This document shows, piece by piece, positions 38,901 to 47,892 of a stretch of 64,000 nt of DNA. The notes under the pieces are model-generated. The model ran no database searches, was not told the DNA's origin, and saw only the letters and a program-made list of their open reading frames with translations. The position numbers and the translations under genes are program-made. The stretch lies in assembly GCF_024713945.1 (NCBI RefSeq), contig NC_134677.1, forward strand, positions 995,001 to 1,059,000. The letters are read 5' to 3'. Source of the stretch: Dermatophagoides farinae (taxonomy: Eukaryota > Arthropoda > Arachnida > Sarcoptiformes > Pyroglyphidae). Every line of letters starts with the position of its first letter. Position 1 is the first letter of the stretch.

Positions 38901-41133
38901 CGTATGTATTTCATTTCATTTTTTTTTATAATTCAAGTTTCTCAATTCATATTTCATTTGGCCATGTAAATTTACACAATTCATTCATTCAGAATCTGAG
39001 TATTTATAACCCTCATTCTGCCCATTCACATATACTGTATACTGATGTTTATTTTTTCTCATTTCATTTTCATTCCTGTTTTTTTCCATGTTATCAGTAA
39101 TATAACATGATGATGTTTTACAATAACAACTACACCATCACTACTACCACCACCACCCCCACCACCACTATCCACGAATGAATCATGAACCAAAAAAAAA
39201 AATTTCGTTTTTTTTTGATGGATCACCCAATGAGGGAGATTGTTTCTTTCATTCACATCTGATGATGATGATTCTTGTTTTTTTTTCGTTTCGTTTTGTT
39301 TGGATCATCATCATCATCATCCATCCATCCATCCAGAATGATGATGATGATGATCCATCAAAACATCATCATTGCAAAATAGGGCTGATTCTGTTGTTGT
39401 TGTTGTTGTTTCATGAATAATAATAACATTTATATTGATGAATGGGCAACAACAGTAGTGGTAGTGATGGTGGTGGTGGTCCATCAAAGTTCAAACGTTG
39501 TGGAGATAGTATTTCCACAAATGGTTAATGCCGGATGTTAAAATTTAACATTTGTAAATTTCATTTTCTCCGATAAGGTTACCTTTTGCCGGATGATTTG
39601 TTTTCATTTTCTCCTTTTCTCTCTCTTTCTTCCTTTCTCTTACTCATTCATATTGAATTGAGTCAAATCCAAAAATAGACCCAGTTTAGTTTAGTTTAGT
39701 TTGGGTTCATTTCAAATTCCAAATTCATCATTATCATCATCATCATCCCCTATATTCTCTTTTCATTTCATTTCATTTATATTCACACCACACACACCAA
39801 ACACACAAACGGACACAACGAACACATGAAAATGTAACTTTTGATATTTCAGCGCCAAACAAAACAGAAGAAGAAGAAGAATAAGAAAAATTGACCCATA
39901 CATTCATCATCATACACAGTGTTTGTATGTCCCCTTCAAAGTAGACTTTTCAACGTTAAATCCACACACACAAAAATGCATAAAAAAACATTTTTTTGTG
40001 TGTGGGCTTTTCGTGTTTTTTGCATGACCGGCTTTTTTTTTATTTCACTTTCCCAACAATTGCATTATATTTATATGTATATATTTTGGTCATGGGGAAA
40101 TGAAAAATCTTTCACAATAACGATAGCATTGGATATCTATTTTTTTTTTTTTTTTGAAAATGGAAAAAAAACATACAGTGGTTTTAAGATTCAATTTCAA
40201 TTTCATTTCGTTTTTCAATTCAACGAAATTACAATTTAAAAAAAACAGAAAGAAAATGGATAAAAATCACTGTCCAATTCTGTTTTTTTTTCAAAAAAAA
40301 AAAAAAAAAAATTCCATTGAATAGTCTGATGGTGGTGGTCAGTGGTTTTATTTCCTTTTCTTTTCTGTCGGTTTTCAAACAAACATAAAACTGACAGTTT
40401 TTTTTACTTATATTCTGAGGTTTTTTTTCATTTTTATTTTTTTTTGAGAAACTGAAAATTGATTTTTTTTCTTTTTTTTTCTCGTTGTTCCTCTTACTTC
40501 CTTTTCTTTTTTTTCATTTCTTATCATCATCAAATCAAACAAACAAACAAACTATGAATGAATGAATGAATGGACAACAACAACAACAACAAAACCAAAG
40601 TCGAGATCGTATCGAATTGGAAACATCAATTGTACCGATGGCAACATTAGAAATGGGCCTAATTGAAATTGAACAAAATAATCATGATGATGATGCAAAA
40701 AAATGGCTTGATCATGCTGAAAAAGATTTTGCCGGATATACTGCAGAGAATTTTGTACATTTAAAAGTATATGCTGCCATACGTATGATGGGCTATAAAA
40801 CTGATAAAGAAATGGCTAATAAAGAAAAATGTAAGTAAAATCACACATACACACACACACACACACACAATCATTGTCTCTCATGTGTTTGTATCATTCA
40901 ATTTTTTCTAATCTTTTTTTGTTTGTTTTGTTTTGTTTTGTTCAATTCAATTCAATTTTTTTTCCACTGTCTCTGTGTCTGTGTGTCCATCATTGTTTGT
41001 TTTTTTTTCTTGTTGTTGTTTCCGGATCGATGAAAATACCCGCACAGTAAACAAACATATCATACAATGGCTTAAATTTCATGAAATTTCATTGAAAAGA
41101 TATCAAGAAATAATTTGTAATGACAAGATTTAG
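32963..41133 (+). CDS. TTC39: Tetratricopeptide repeat protein 39 (TTC39/IML2 family), 11 exons
   Basis: Exons 32963-33258, 33343-33574, 35216-35345, 35540-35672, 35741-36092, 36894-37204, 37879-37996, 38509-38617, 38787-38901, 40601-40830 and 41048-41133 splice in frame to 704 codons ending in TAG. Residues 1-95 are low complexity (poly-Q, poly-N, poly-G). The family core starts at FNRENLDELF and includes the helical pairs of IML2/TTC39 proteins: YYAQQLALSIALYAFE, the PPKFLRIMNFLGYKG segment matching the vertebrate PPRVLRLLEFIGFSG region, AKAKIEQINGEFDRAIEILQ, and the C-terminal DDAKKWLDHAEKDFAGYT repeat. Mammalian TTC39B affects LXR turnover and lipid metabolism; yeast Iml2 acts with lipid droplets. 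Length is close to human TTC39B. The acceptor before 35540 lacks a pyrimidine tract. The A, B or C subtype cannot be assigned by eye. Confidence 0.9.
33575..35215 (+). other. TTC39 intron 2
   Basis: GTAAGT donor to TACAG acceptor. It contains CAT/ATG repeats, (GAT)n and T runs; no exon found. Confidence 0.8.
36093..36893 (+). other. TTC39 intron 5
   Basis: GTTTGT donor to ATATAG acceptor. It contains a (GT)n run near 36665-36690 and T-rich sequence; no exon found. Confidence 0.8.
37205..37878 (+). other. TTC39 intron 6
   Basis: GTAAGT donor; the acceptor is an A-run followed by G rather than a pyrimidine tract, but codon phase and family similarity on both sides support it. Contents are A/T homopolymers. 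Confidence 0.75.
37997..38508 (+). other. TTC39 intron 7
   Basis: GTAAGT donor to TATAG acceptor, phase 0. It contains (GTT)n and a T run of about 20. Confidence 0.75.
38902..40600 (+). other. TTC39 intron 9
   Basis: GTATGT donor to an AAAG acceptor preceded by a (CAA)n repeat. The in-frame ATG-rich stretch just before 40601 reads MNGQQQQQQNQ and could be mistaken for a start, but phase 2 splicing from 38901 gives a continuous TTC39 protein. Contents are CAT repeats and A/T runs. Confidence 0.7.
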
Positions 41134-41362
41134 AAACGAAACCAAAAAAAAAATTGAACACCAACCTATTACCCGCAAGTACGCTTGTTGGATGATTTTT
41201 TTTTCGTTATTTTTCAATCAAAAAAAAAATTCTGTTATACCCTGCCCAGAATTGTCTTGTGTTTTAAATGTTTAAAAAAAAATTTCTAATTGTCCCCTTT
41301 GTCTCTATTTTTGACCAAATTTTTTTTAATGATTCTGTGTTTTATATGTATTTTTTTTGATG

Positions 41363-41368
41363 AATAAA
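41363..41368 (+). promoter_or_regulatory. Poly-A signal AATAAA of TTC39
   Basis: AATAAA 230 bp downstream of the TTC39 stop, about 100 bp before the end of the convergent phosphatase gene. Confidence 0.45.
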
Positions 41369-41466
41369 AAAAACAAAAAAAAAATTTCTCTCTCTCCTCT
41401 CTCTCTCTCTCATCATATTCATTTGTGTTTGCAGGATTTGCTGTGGTGATGTGATGGCGATTATTG

Positions 41467-42588
41467 TTACTGTTGTGGCTGAAATTTTGCTTTCAATTTT
41501 CGATCACTATTTGTTTTACTATGCTTTTGTGACATTGTTGTTGGATTTTGTTGCTGCACCGGTACATTGGTGGTGATTGTTGTTGATTGACCAATCATCA
41601 TCATAGGATTGGTGGCGGTAGTTGCTTGATTAATGAATTTAATAATCACAATGGTCATATTATCTTTGCCTTGTATACCACGTTCAGGCATCTCTTCTGG
41701 TAATATTTTCCTAATAATATCTTCAGTTATTTGACTTAAACGATCTGTACGTATACGACGACCAATATATTGTATAATTTCATCATTTGTCATTGAATTC
41801 CATATACCATCACACATCAATACCATAAATTGATCAGTTTTTTCATTATATGGTTCAACAATAACATCTGGTAATGCAATAATCATTTGTTCAGTCAATT
41901 GTAGATCTGGATTACATTTATACATATGATCACCGAATGCACGTGATACATTGATTTGCATATTGATACGGCCACGCATAACAGTACCACCAGCATGTTC
42001 AATTCTTGTCATTTCTTGTGGATCATCTGGTTTTGTATCCACAGATAATGGAACTGGACGACCATTCCTGGATAAAACACATCTTGAATCGCCAATATTT
42101 GCACAATAAAATGTATTATTCTTTAACAGACAAACCACTGCTGTTGATCCACTAGTAAATCCAGGCGTATATTCCGGTATATTTGGATGCATCATTCGTC
42201 GAATTTCACGTAATTCATTTACCGATTCACGTAATAACATTGAATTATCCAACAAAATAAATGCCTCTTTTAAACCATCAACAATATGACCATTTTGATA
42301 TTTACGATTACGGCGTATATATTCTGGTAAATATTTAGCTGCATATGTTGAAACTTCAACACCATTATGTCCATCGAATACAGCGAACAATGATGATTGT
42401 TGTTGTTGTTGTTGCTGGTGTGGTTGTGTCGTTGTATTATCACCATCCAAATATGGTATAATTACGTGTACATCTTCCATTGTATTACGCCAACCTTGAC
42501 ATGATGTGGCGGCAAATTCAAAATTTGGTCCCGAACCAACACTTGTATGCATCGAACGAATCGCTTGTCGTAGATAAACGCTAGCCAT
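41467..42588 (-). CDS. PPM1G-like PP2C serine/threonine phosphatase
   Basis: An intronless 373-codon metal-dependent protein phosphatase. The metal-site and catalytic motifs of the PP2C fold are all present: RNTMED (34-39), FDGH (71-74), SGSTA (146-150), GDSR (166-169), RAFGDH (216-221), CDGIWN (259-264) and KDN (308-310), so it should be active on phospho-Ser/Thr. The stretch SRAFGDHMYKCNPDLQLTEQMIIALPDV resembles PPM1G (PP2C gamma), but the long acidic insertion of vertebrate PPM1G is absent, and Q7 (58-64) sits just before FDGH. I chose the ATG at 42588; an in-frame ATG at 42681 would add 31 basic residues of 5'-UTR character. It is convergent with TTC39 and lies 0.3 kb downstream of OSCP on the same strand. 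Confidence 0.9.
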   Translation of the reverse strand: MASVYLRQAIRSMHTSVGSGPNFEFAATSCQGWRNTMEDVHVIIPYLDGDNTTTQPHQQQQQQQSSLFAVFDGHNGVEVSTYAAKYLPEYIRRNRKYQNGHIVDGLKEAFILLDNSMLLRESVNELREIRRMMHPNIPEYTPGFTSGSTAVVCLLKNNTFYCANIGDSRCVLSRNGRPVPLSVDTKPDDPQEMTRIEHAGGTVMRGRINMQINVSRAFGDHMYKCNPDLQLTEQMIIALPDVIVEPYNEKTDQFMVLMCDGIWNSMTNDEIIQYIGRRIRTDRLSQITEDIIRKILPEEMPERGIQGKDNMTIVIIKFINQATTATNPMMMIGQSTTITTNVPVQQQNPTTMSQKHSKTNSDRKLKAKFQPQQ

Positions 42589-42743
42589 ATTTTTTTTTGT
42601 TTCGGCAAACTTGAATAATTTCTTTCTTTTTATTTTTATGGCTGCAAAATTCAAAATCAACATCGAATGATTTTTTTTCATGAATTTTTACATAAATTTC
42701 CATTCAATTGTTGTTGTTGTTGTTGAATTAAGAGAAAAGGAAT

Positions 42744-42749
42744 TTTATT
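42744..42749 (-). promoter_or_regulatory. Poly-A signal AATAAA of the OSCP gene
   Basis: AATAAA on the minus strand 133 bp after the OSCP stop, in the short gap before the phosphatase start. Confidence 0.45.
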
Positions 42750-42881
42750 TTCAATTTTTATCAATTCAATTATTACAATTTTTTTTGTTTCACTAAATTT
42801 AATTTTTTTTTCAACGAAAATTCTCGAATCAACAACAATGTTGAACTGAACTGAGCTGAGCTTAGCTTAGTTGTGATGTGA

Positions 42882-43650
42882 TTACAATGGCTGTTTCAAT
42901 AGATTAACATAATGATTGAATTTACGTCGTATGGACATATCTACATAATGTTCACCATCAAAATCGACCATCAATCCACCGAGAATGTCTTTATCAACTT
43001 TTACATTGACCAATAATTTTTTGCCTGAACGAAGAGAAAAACATTAGAACCAAATGGATTAGATGAGAAATAATAAAAAAAAACCTTTAGCAAAATTTTG
43101 TAGAATATCATTCAATTCTTTCTTGGATTCAGCATCCAATGGTGATGCAGCAGTTACAGTGACATTAATTTCACCACGTGAAAAGGCCATTGCTTTGTTG
43201 AAAATACGTGATATTGATGGAAAATATTTCATACGGTTATTTTCGGCCAACACTGACAACAAATTGACGGTCATTTCATCGAGATTCAATTTGGATTGAA
43301 GAGATTTGCCAAGAATTTCCTTTTTTTTAGCAGGCTAACAAAAAAAATAGAAAAAAGAATTAGCATCAATTGCAAAAACAACAAAAATTTTTTTTCACAC
43401 TCACTTTAATCAATGGATTTAAAAGAAAATCACGAAATTTAACATCTTTTTCATGAAGTTCCAATAATGTTTTCAGATTTTTATCCACTTGTTCTAATTT
43501 GTTTTTTTTCGATGCAGCTGAATACAATGCCGTAGCATAACGGCCACCAATACCGAACATTGGTACCGGTGGTTTAATCATTTTGGTAGCCACTGATTGT
43601 GTTGATAGGGCACATCTGGATAATTGCATCAATGATTTTCCTGAAGCCAT
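42882..43650 (-). CDS. ATPsynO: Mitochondrial F1Fo-ATP synthase subunit O (OSCP)
   Basis: Three exons, 43405-43650, 43085-43334 and 42882-43024, give 212 aa, the usual OSCP length. The protein joins the F1 head to the peripheral stalk of mitochondrial ATP synthase. The N-terminus (MASGKSLMQLSRCALSTQSVATK) is an Arg/Lys/Ser-rich, acid-free import presequence. The core has GIGGRYATALYSAA (the conserved start of OSCP helix 1), FRDFLLNPLIK, LLSVLAENNRM and the C-terminal VDKDILGGLMVDF ... DMSIRRKFNHY block that defines the delta/OSCP family. Intron 1 has a GTGAGT donor; intron 2 has a weak GTTTTT donor but is supported by phase and homology. It shares a 417-bp divergent promoter region with NHP2. 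Confidence 0.95.
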
Positions 43651-44067
43651 TTTGGATTGATGAATTGATTTTTTCTACAATTTAAATATATCGAATAAAG
43701 AAAATTACATTTGAAGACATCACACAACACCACAATACACGCTCACCTTAAGTTGCCCTGAATTTTTGTTTGTCTAAATCAACATAAGTATGCTTTCTGA
43801 TGTGTTAATAGTGCATGCTGCAGCGCATGCATGCTTTTTTTTTCGTTTCATACAAACAATTCTTTCAATCAAACGCGTGAGTTGAATCCATCTTGGAACC
43901 AGAACCAGTGTTTCTGGATTGTTTTGATATTTTGTGTAGAAACAAATTAAATCCATAAAAATTCCTGATAAATTTCCGTAAGTTTGAAGATTGTTTTTAT
44001 TTTATTTTAGCAAATTTTTATTTTTGTGTGTTGAAAAAATGGTCATTTTCAGTACGACAAAAAAAAT
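43651..44067. promoter_or_regulatory. Divergent promoter region of OSCP and NHP2
   Basis: A head-to-head arrangement of two housekeeping genes with 417 bp between start codons. Unlike most intergenic DNA here it has few simple repeats. Three GCATGC hexamers lie within 22 bp (43813-43834), next to a T9 run, and are candidate promoter elements. No TATA box can be assigned in such AT-rich sequence. Confidence 0.55.
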
Positions 44068-44715
44068 ATGGGACACAAACGAAGTTTGGACAATGCCAAT
44101 AATAATGTTGATGGTGATCAAGAATGTTCCACCAATCCTATTGATCAACAGCCATCGGCGAAGAAAATGAAAACATCGAAAAAAATGAATGGATCAATTC
44201 AACTTGAAGATACTATTGAAGATGTGTCAGTGAAAAAAGAAGAAAATGAAGAAAATGTTGAAATTGTACCACGAACACGTCGTGACATGATACAATTACC
44301 GTATGATCAGAAATTGAAATTTGTTTCGATTATTGCTCAACCGATGGCTGGAAAAAAATTGGCTAAAAAATTATTCAAATTAATGCGAAAAGCAAGTAAA
44401 CAATCGAGAAAAGAACAGCTACGTATTGGATTGAAAGAAGTACAGCTTCGTATACGTAAAGGTGAACGTGGTATTATTGTATTTGCTGGCGATGTAACAC
44501 CGATCGAAATAATGTGCCATTTACCTGGCATTTGTGAATCAAAAGATTTGCCATACATTTATGTACCATTTCGTACGGACATATCATCAGCCATTGGTGT
44601 ACGACGACCAGCTTTAATGGTATTGATTAAAACACATTCTGAATATCAAGATTTATATGATGAATGTGAAACTAAAATTCGTGAATTGATGCTAGAATTT
44701 TTGAAAACCATTTAA
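44068..44715 (+). CDS. NHP2: H/ACA ribonucleoprotein subunit NHP2
   Basis: A single-exon gene of 215 aa. NHP2 is the L7Ae-family core protein of H/ACA snoRNPs, which guide rRNA and snRNA pseudouridylation in the nucleolus and Cajal bodies. The L7Ae domain spans about 75-210: IAQPMAGKKLAKKLFKLM, the GLKEVQLRIRKGERG RNA-binding stretch, IVFAGDVTPIEIMCHLPGICE and the DLPYIYVPFRTDI segment, closely matching human NHP2 (KGVKEVQ-type and CHLP motifs). The first 70 residues are a charged, Lys/Glu-rich, nuclear-signal-like extension (AKKMKTSKKM), longer than in vertebrates. The CHLP motif and the GVRRP loop favour NHP2 over the paralogue SNU13. Confidence 0.95.
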   Translation: MGHKRSLDNANNNVDGDQECSTNPIDQQPSAKKMKTSKKMNGSIQLEDTIEDVSVKKEENEENVEIVPRTRRDMIQLPYDQKLKFVSIIAQPMAGKKLAKKLFKLMRKASKQSRKEQLRIGLKEVQLRIRKGERGIIVFAGDVTPIEIMCHLPGICESKDLPYIYVPFRTDISSAIGVRRPALMVLIKTHSEYQDLYDECETKIRELMLEFLKTI

Positions 44716-44797
44716 ATACCATTCGATTTGGTTTTTGGTCACCTGATTACCAGATGGTTTTTGAACAACAACAACAACAACAAAATTATCTCGTAAC

Positions 44798-44803
44798 TTT
44801 ATT
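44798..44803 (-). promoter_or_regulatory. Poly-A signal AATAAA for the Q-rich minus-strand gene
   Basis: Minus-strand AATAAA 165 bp after the stop of the 44968-45591 gene, lying inside the likely NHP2 3' UTR, so the two convergent transcripts may overlap. Confidence 0.35.
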
Positions 44804-44816
44804 TTTCAAAATGGTA

Positions 44817-44822
44817 AATAAA
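44817..44822 (+). promoter_or_regulatory. Poly-A signal AATAAA of NHP2
   Basis: AATAAA about 100 bp after the NHP2 stop, at a typical distance. Confidence 0.5.
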
Positions 44823-44967
44823 TATTAAAATTTTATGTTTTCTTTTTTCAGTTTGTTCCAGAATATGGATGTGTGTGTGACATATTATTTGGTCTATGAA
44901 TGAATGAATAAATGAATGAATGATCTGAAATCATCCTTAATTACTGATTTTGACTTAGTTACGTTGG

Positions 44968-45591
44968 TCATTTCTGTCGATATCGTTCTAATTGTTGTTT
45001 CAATGATTGAATCAGATTCATTTTACATTTATCAATATCTTCATCGGTTTTATTCATATTCATATCATTATTGTTATCAACCATATGATGATGATTATTG
45101 TTCACATCAATTTCATTTTTGATTGGCAATGATGAATTTGTTGATTTCTGTTCTTCAGACATTAGTAGCCTAAGAAAACGTTCCAAAACATCTTTATCAA
45201 GCATTTCAATTTCATTCGATGACATTGATAGTAATTTTTCAATATCGAAAATATTTTTCATTTGCTGCTGTTGCTGTTGTTGTTGTTGCTGCTCATTCGG
45301 TACCGAATATGAACGTTTTTGCTCTTGATGCTGCTGCTGTTGTTGATCAAATTGAAAAATTCTATTTTTTACCGATAAATTATTTTTCATTGTCGATTTC
45401 GATGATGATGATTGTTCAATCGGCATCGATACACGTCTAGGTGATTGTGGTTCTTGTTGTTGCTGCTGCTGTTGTTGTTTATTGGAATATTGATTTAAAA
45501 AACTTTTATATGAACGATATGAACCTTGTGGAAAATTTCTTGGTGACGATTTTATCGTCGAATTATCATTATTATTACTAATGAATGGCAT
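44968..45591 (-). CDS. Orphan Gln/Ser/Asn-rich protein with SYKxYKxF-type motif
   Basis: An uninterrupted 207-codon frame. I do not recognise a domain. The N-terminus holds SYRSYKSFLNQY (24-35) followed by poly-Q; the middle has a basic/proline SPRRVSMPIEQ segment and two further poly-Q blocks; the C-terminal half contains an amphipathic, non-repetitive stretch (FDIEKLLSMSSNEIEMLDKDVLERFLRLLMSEEQ) likely to be helical. The ending is Asn/Asp-rich and finishes LIQSLKQQLERYRQK. Non-repeat segments keep normal codon use, which argues for a real gene. It shares the 12-residue motif with the gene at 46909-47892 on the same strand. Disordered scaffold or RNA-regulatory proteins often look like this, but no function is claimed. 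Confidence 0.6.
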   Translation of the reverse strand: MPFISNNNDNSTIKSSPRNFPQGSYRSYKSFLNQYSNKQQQQQQQQEPQSPRRVSMPIEQSSSSKSTMKNNLSVKNRIFQFDQQQQQHQEQKRSYSVPNEQQQQQQQQQQMKNIFDIEKLLSMSSNEIEMLDKDVLERFLRLLMSEEQKSTNSSLPIKNEIDVNNNHHHMVDNNNDMNMNKTDEDIDKCKMNLIQSLKQQLERYRQK

Positions 45592-46908
45592 GATTGATTG
45601 ATTTAAAATGAAAGCTGAAATTTTTTTTTATATTTAGAAAATTCAAAATTTTTAAAATTAAAAATCAGTCGTTATCATCATCATCATTGGTTATATTAAG
45701 TACGTACGTTGTTTTTCAAGTTTTTTTTTTTTTTTTTTTTTTTTTGGTTTCTTTCTGCTTCCAGTAATAAATGATAAAACACCCAAATAATGAATGTAAA
45801 TCAATCTCTCTATCTCTCTGATTTATGTATGTGTATTACACGGTAATCACACAGGAAATTTCCACATAAAGATGTTATATATATATACAGTTACCAGTGG
45901 CGATGATTTTTTTTTACGTTGTAAGATGATGATTCAAAATACGTAGTAACCAAAACATAAATTGAAAATCTGATATGTGCCAGATTTTTTTTTTTATTTA
46001 CATCAAACACGGATATCAAACATTCAATCAACAATGATTGTCTTATCAATTGCCTTGTTTAAAAAGATTTTCGTGATAGCTATTTGTCTGTATGTGTGTG
46101 TGTGTGTGTGTGTGTATGTATTTGGTGATTGTTGATAATTTAATCTGTGTCTACTGCAGCTGCTTTTTTTTTTGTTAATCCATTAAATACTCATTAAATG
46201 ATGTCTGGTATCCAAAAATACAAAGTTCAATTGATTGAATGAATGAAAAAAATACGTAGAAACCAAAACCAAAAAAAAAATCATCACCAAGATAATGATA
46301 ATAGGTATATATAGTCAGGTAATGTAACTTGATTATGGTTATCCTTGAAATTAATTTTTTTTTTTTCATACTTTTTCATTTGAATGAATTGAATGTAATA
46401 TGCCGAAATGAACAGCAACAACAACAACAACAACTCTTCAAACACTTGTGGATTTACTTGTTTTTTCTATTTATTCATTTACACACAATAAATATTTTGA
46501 TGCAATAATGAATCACATTCACTCACGTGTGAATCATTTACACACACACACAAGACATGATTCGAAGGCCATTTTTTTTGGTCATGAATCATCCACTACT
46601 GCTCATCATTGGATCATTGATCATCTTGATCATTGAATGAAACCGAAAAGACAATGAAAATTCAAAATTTTTTTTAATCAATCAATAATGATAACAATCT
46701 GAATAAATTTTTTTTGTTTTTATAAATAAGCAACAACAACAACAACAAACAAACAAACAAAAAAATAGAAAGCAATTAACAGGTAATTTGATTATTATGT
46801 AATTTTTAAATTTGTTTTGTTTTTTTTTCTTATCACACGAAAAATTTCCGAAAAAAAAATTTTTGTTTTTCAACTTATAGTTGCCATGTGGTTTTTTTTT
46901 TTTTTTGG
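45592..46908. other. Intergenic region between two orphan genes
   Basis: Contains a T25 run (45721-45745), a (GT)n run near 46091-46115, CAA repeats and AT-rich sequence. It probably carries the promoter of the 45591 gene and the 3' UTR of the 46909 gene; no exon seen. Confidence 0.6.
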
Positions 46909-47892
46909 TTATTTGGCTGTTGTAGTAGTTGTAGTTGTAATAGTATAGTTATTGATAAAATCTTTATATGCTTTATAGCTACTTATAATTGGTGGTGAAC
47001 GACCGGAAATGATTGTTGTCGTTGTTGATCCACTACTACTGCCATTATAGCTATCATTTGATGATGATGGTGATAATTTCTGAAATGGTCTTGGCATCAT
47101 CAATGACAATGTTGATGATGACGATGATGATTCAATGTTTAAATTTTTCGACAATTGACAATCACGACCAACAGATGGCGATGAATCATCGGGCAATTCT
47201 TCATCTATTTTTATTGATGATTCATTATCATTGATTTGATCACCATTACTGTTTTTGGAATTTTGTTTGGAATCAATTCCATTACATTTCTTGTTATCCA
47301 CAACATCATCAACATTATGTCTATCACAATCGGATATTCCAATCTGATTGATTAATGTTGATTTTTTCGATTCAATCACATTGGCATTTGGATTTATTTT
47401 ATTTGTTGCCATTATTGGCGGTGATGTACTTCGAAGTCTTGCACGTGTTGTTTGTAATAATCGATTACTATCATTCAATTGATCAACGTCATGATCATCG
47501 GAAATAATAACACTGTTATTATTATGATCATTGATTTGATGATCCAATTGTTTTTCATGTTGTTTATCCATCGTCACCTTTTGATAAATGGTTGATTTTG
47601 TTGTTGTCGTTGTTAATGAACAATTTCCACCATCATTACAATTGCCACAAATAAAACATTGATCAACACCACAGATGACTGATTTGTCAAGTTTAATATA
47701 AAGTTGATTGATTTGTTCAATCAATGATTCTTTTGATTCCGCCGATGACGATGATGATGATGCCATTAATTTCAATCTTTCTAAACATTTTTCATATTGA
47801 CGATATTGTTTCAATTTATGCGGTAATCGTAATGTTTTCCATTCATTTGTAAGTAAATCAATTTCTTTCTGCACATTTGTTGTGGATGCCAT
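46909..47892 (-). CDS. Orphan protein with N-terminal helical segment, Cys cluster and C-terminal SYKxYKxF motif
   Basis: An uninterrupted 327-codon frame with a good start context (AAAAATGGC). Residues 1-75 are non-repetitive and helix-prone (VQKEIDLLTNEWKTLRLPHKLKQYRQYEKCLERLKLM ... LIEQINQLYIKL). Next comes a tight cysteine cluster, CGVDQCFICGNCNDGGNC, that could bind a metal. The remainder is Asp/Asn/Ser-rich, with proline-directed SP sites (STSPP, SPSVG, LSPSS, SPP) and ends in SYKAYKDFINNY (305-316) plus a Thr run. No family is recognised. The terminal motif recurs near the N-terminus of the adjacent 44968-45591 product. Proline-directed SP/TP sites suggest kinase control; that is inference. 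Confidence 0.6.
   Translation of the reverse strand: MASTTNVQKEIDLLTNEWKTLRLPHKLKQYRQYEKCLERLKLMASSSSSSAESKESLIEQINQLYIKLDKSVICGVDQCFICGNCNDGGNCSLTTTTTKSTIYQKVTMDKQHEKQLDHQINDHNNNSVIISDDHDVDQLNDSNRLLQTTRARLRSTSPPIMATNKINPNANVIESKKSTLINQIGISDCDRHNVDDVVDNKKCNGIDSKQNSKNSNGDQINDNESSIKIDEELPDDSSPSVGRDCQLSKNLNIESSSSSSTLSLMMPRPFQKLSPSSSNDSYNGSSSGSTTTTIISGRSPPIISSYKAYKDFINNYTITTTTTTTAK

Noticed and set aside
40566-40600. ATG at 40566 as start of a separate gene reading MNGQQQQQQNQ
   Set aside because: The acceptor at 40600 joins in phase to TTC39 exon 9, and the downstream sequence is the C-terminal part of TTC39.
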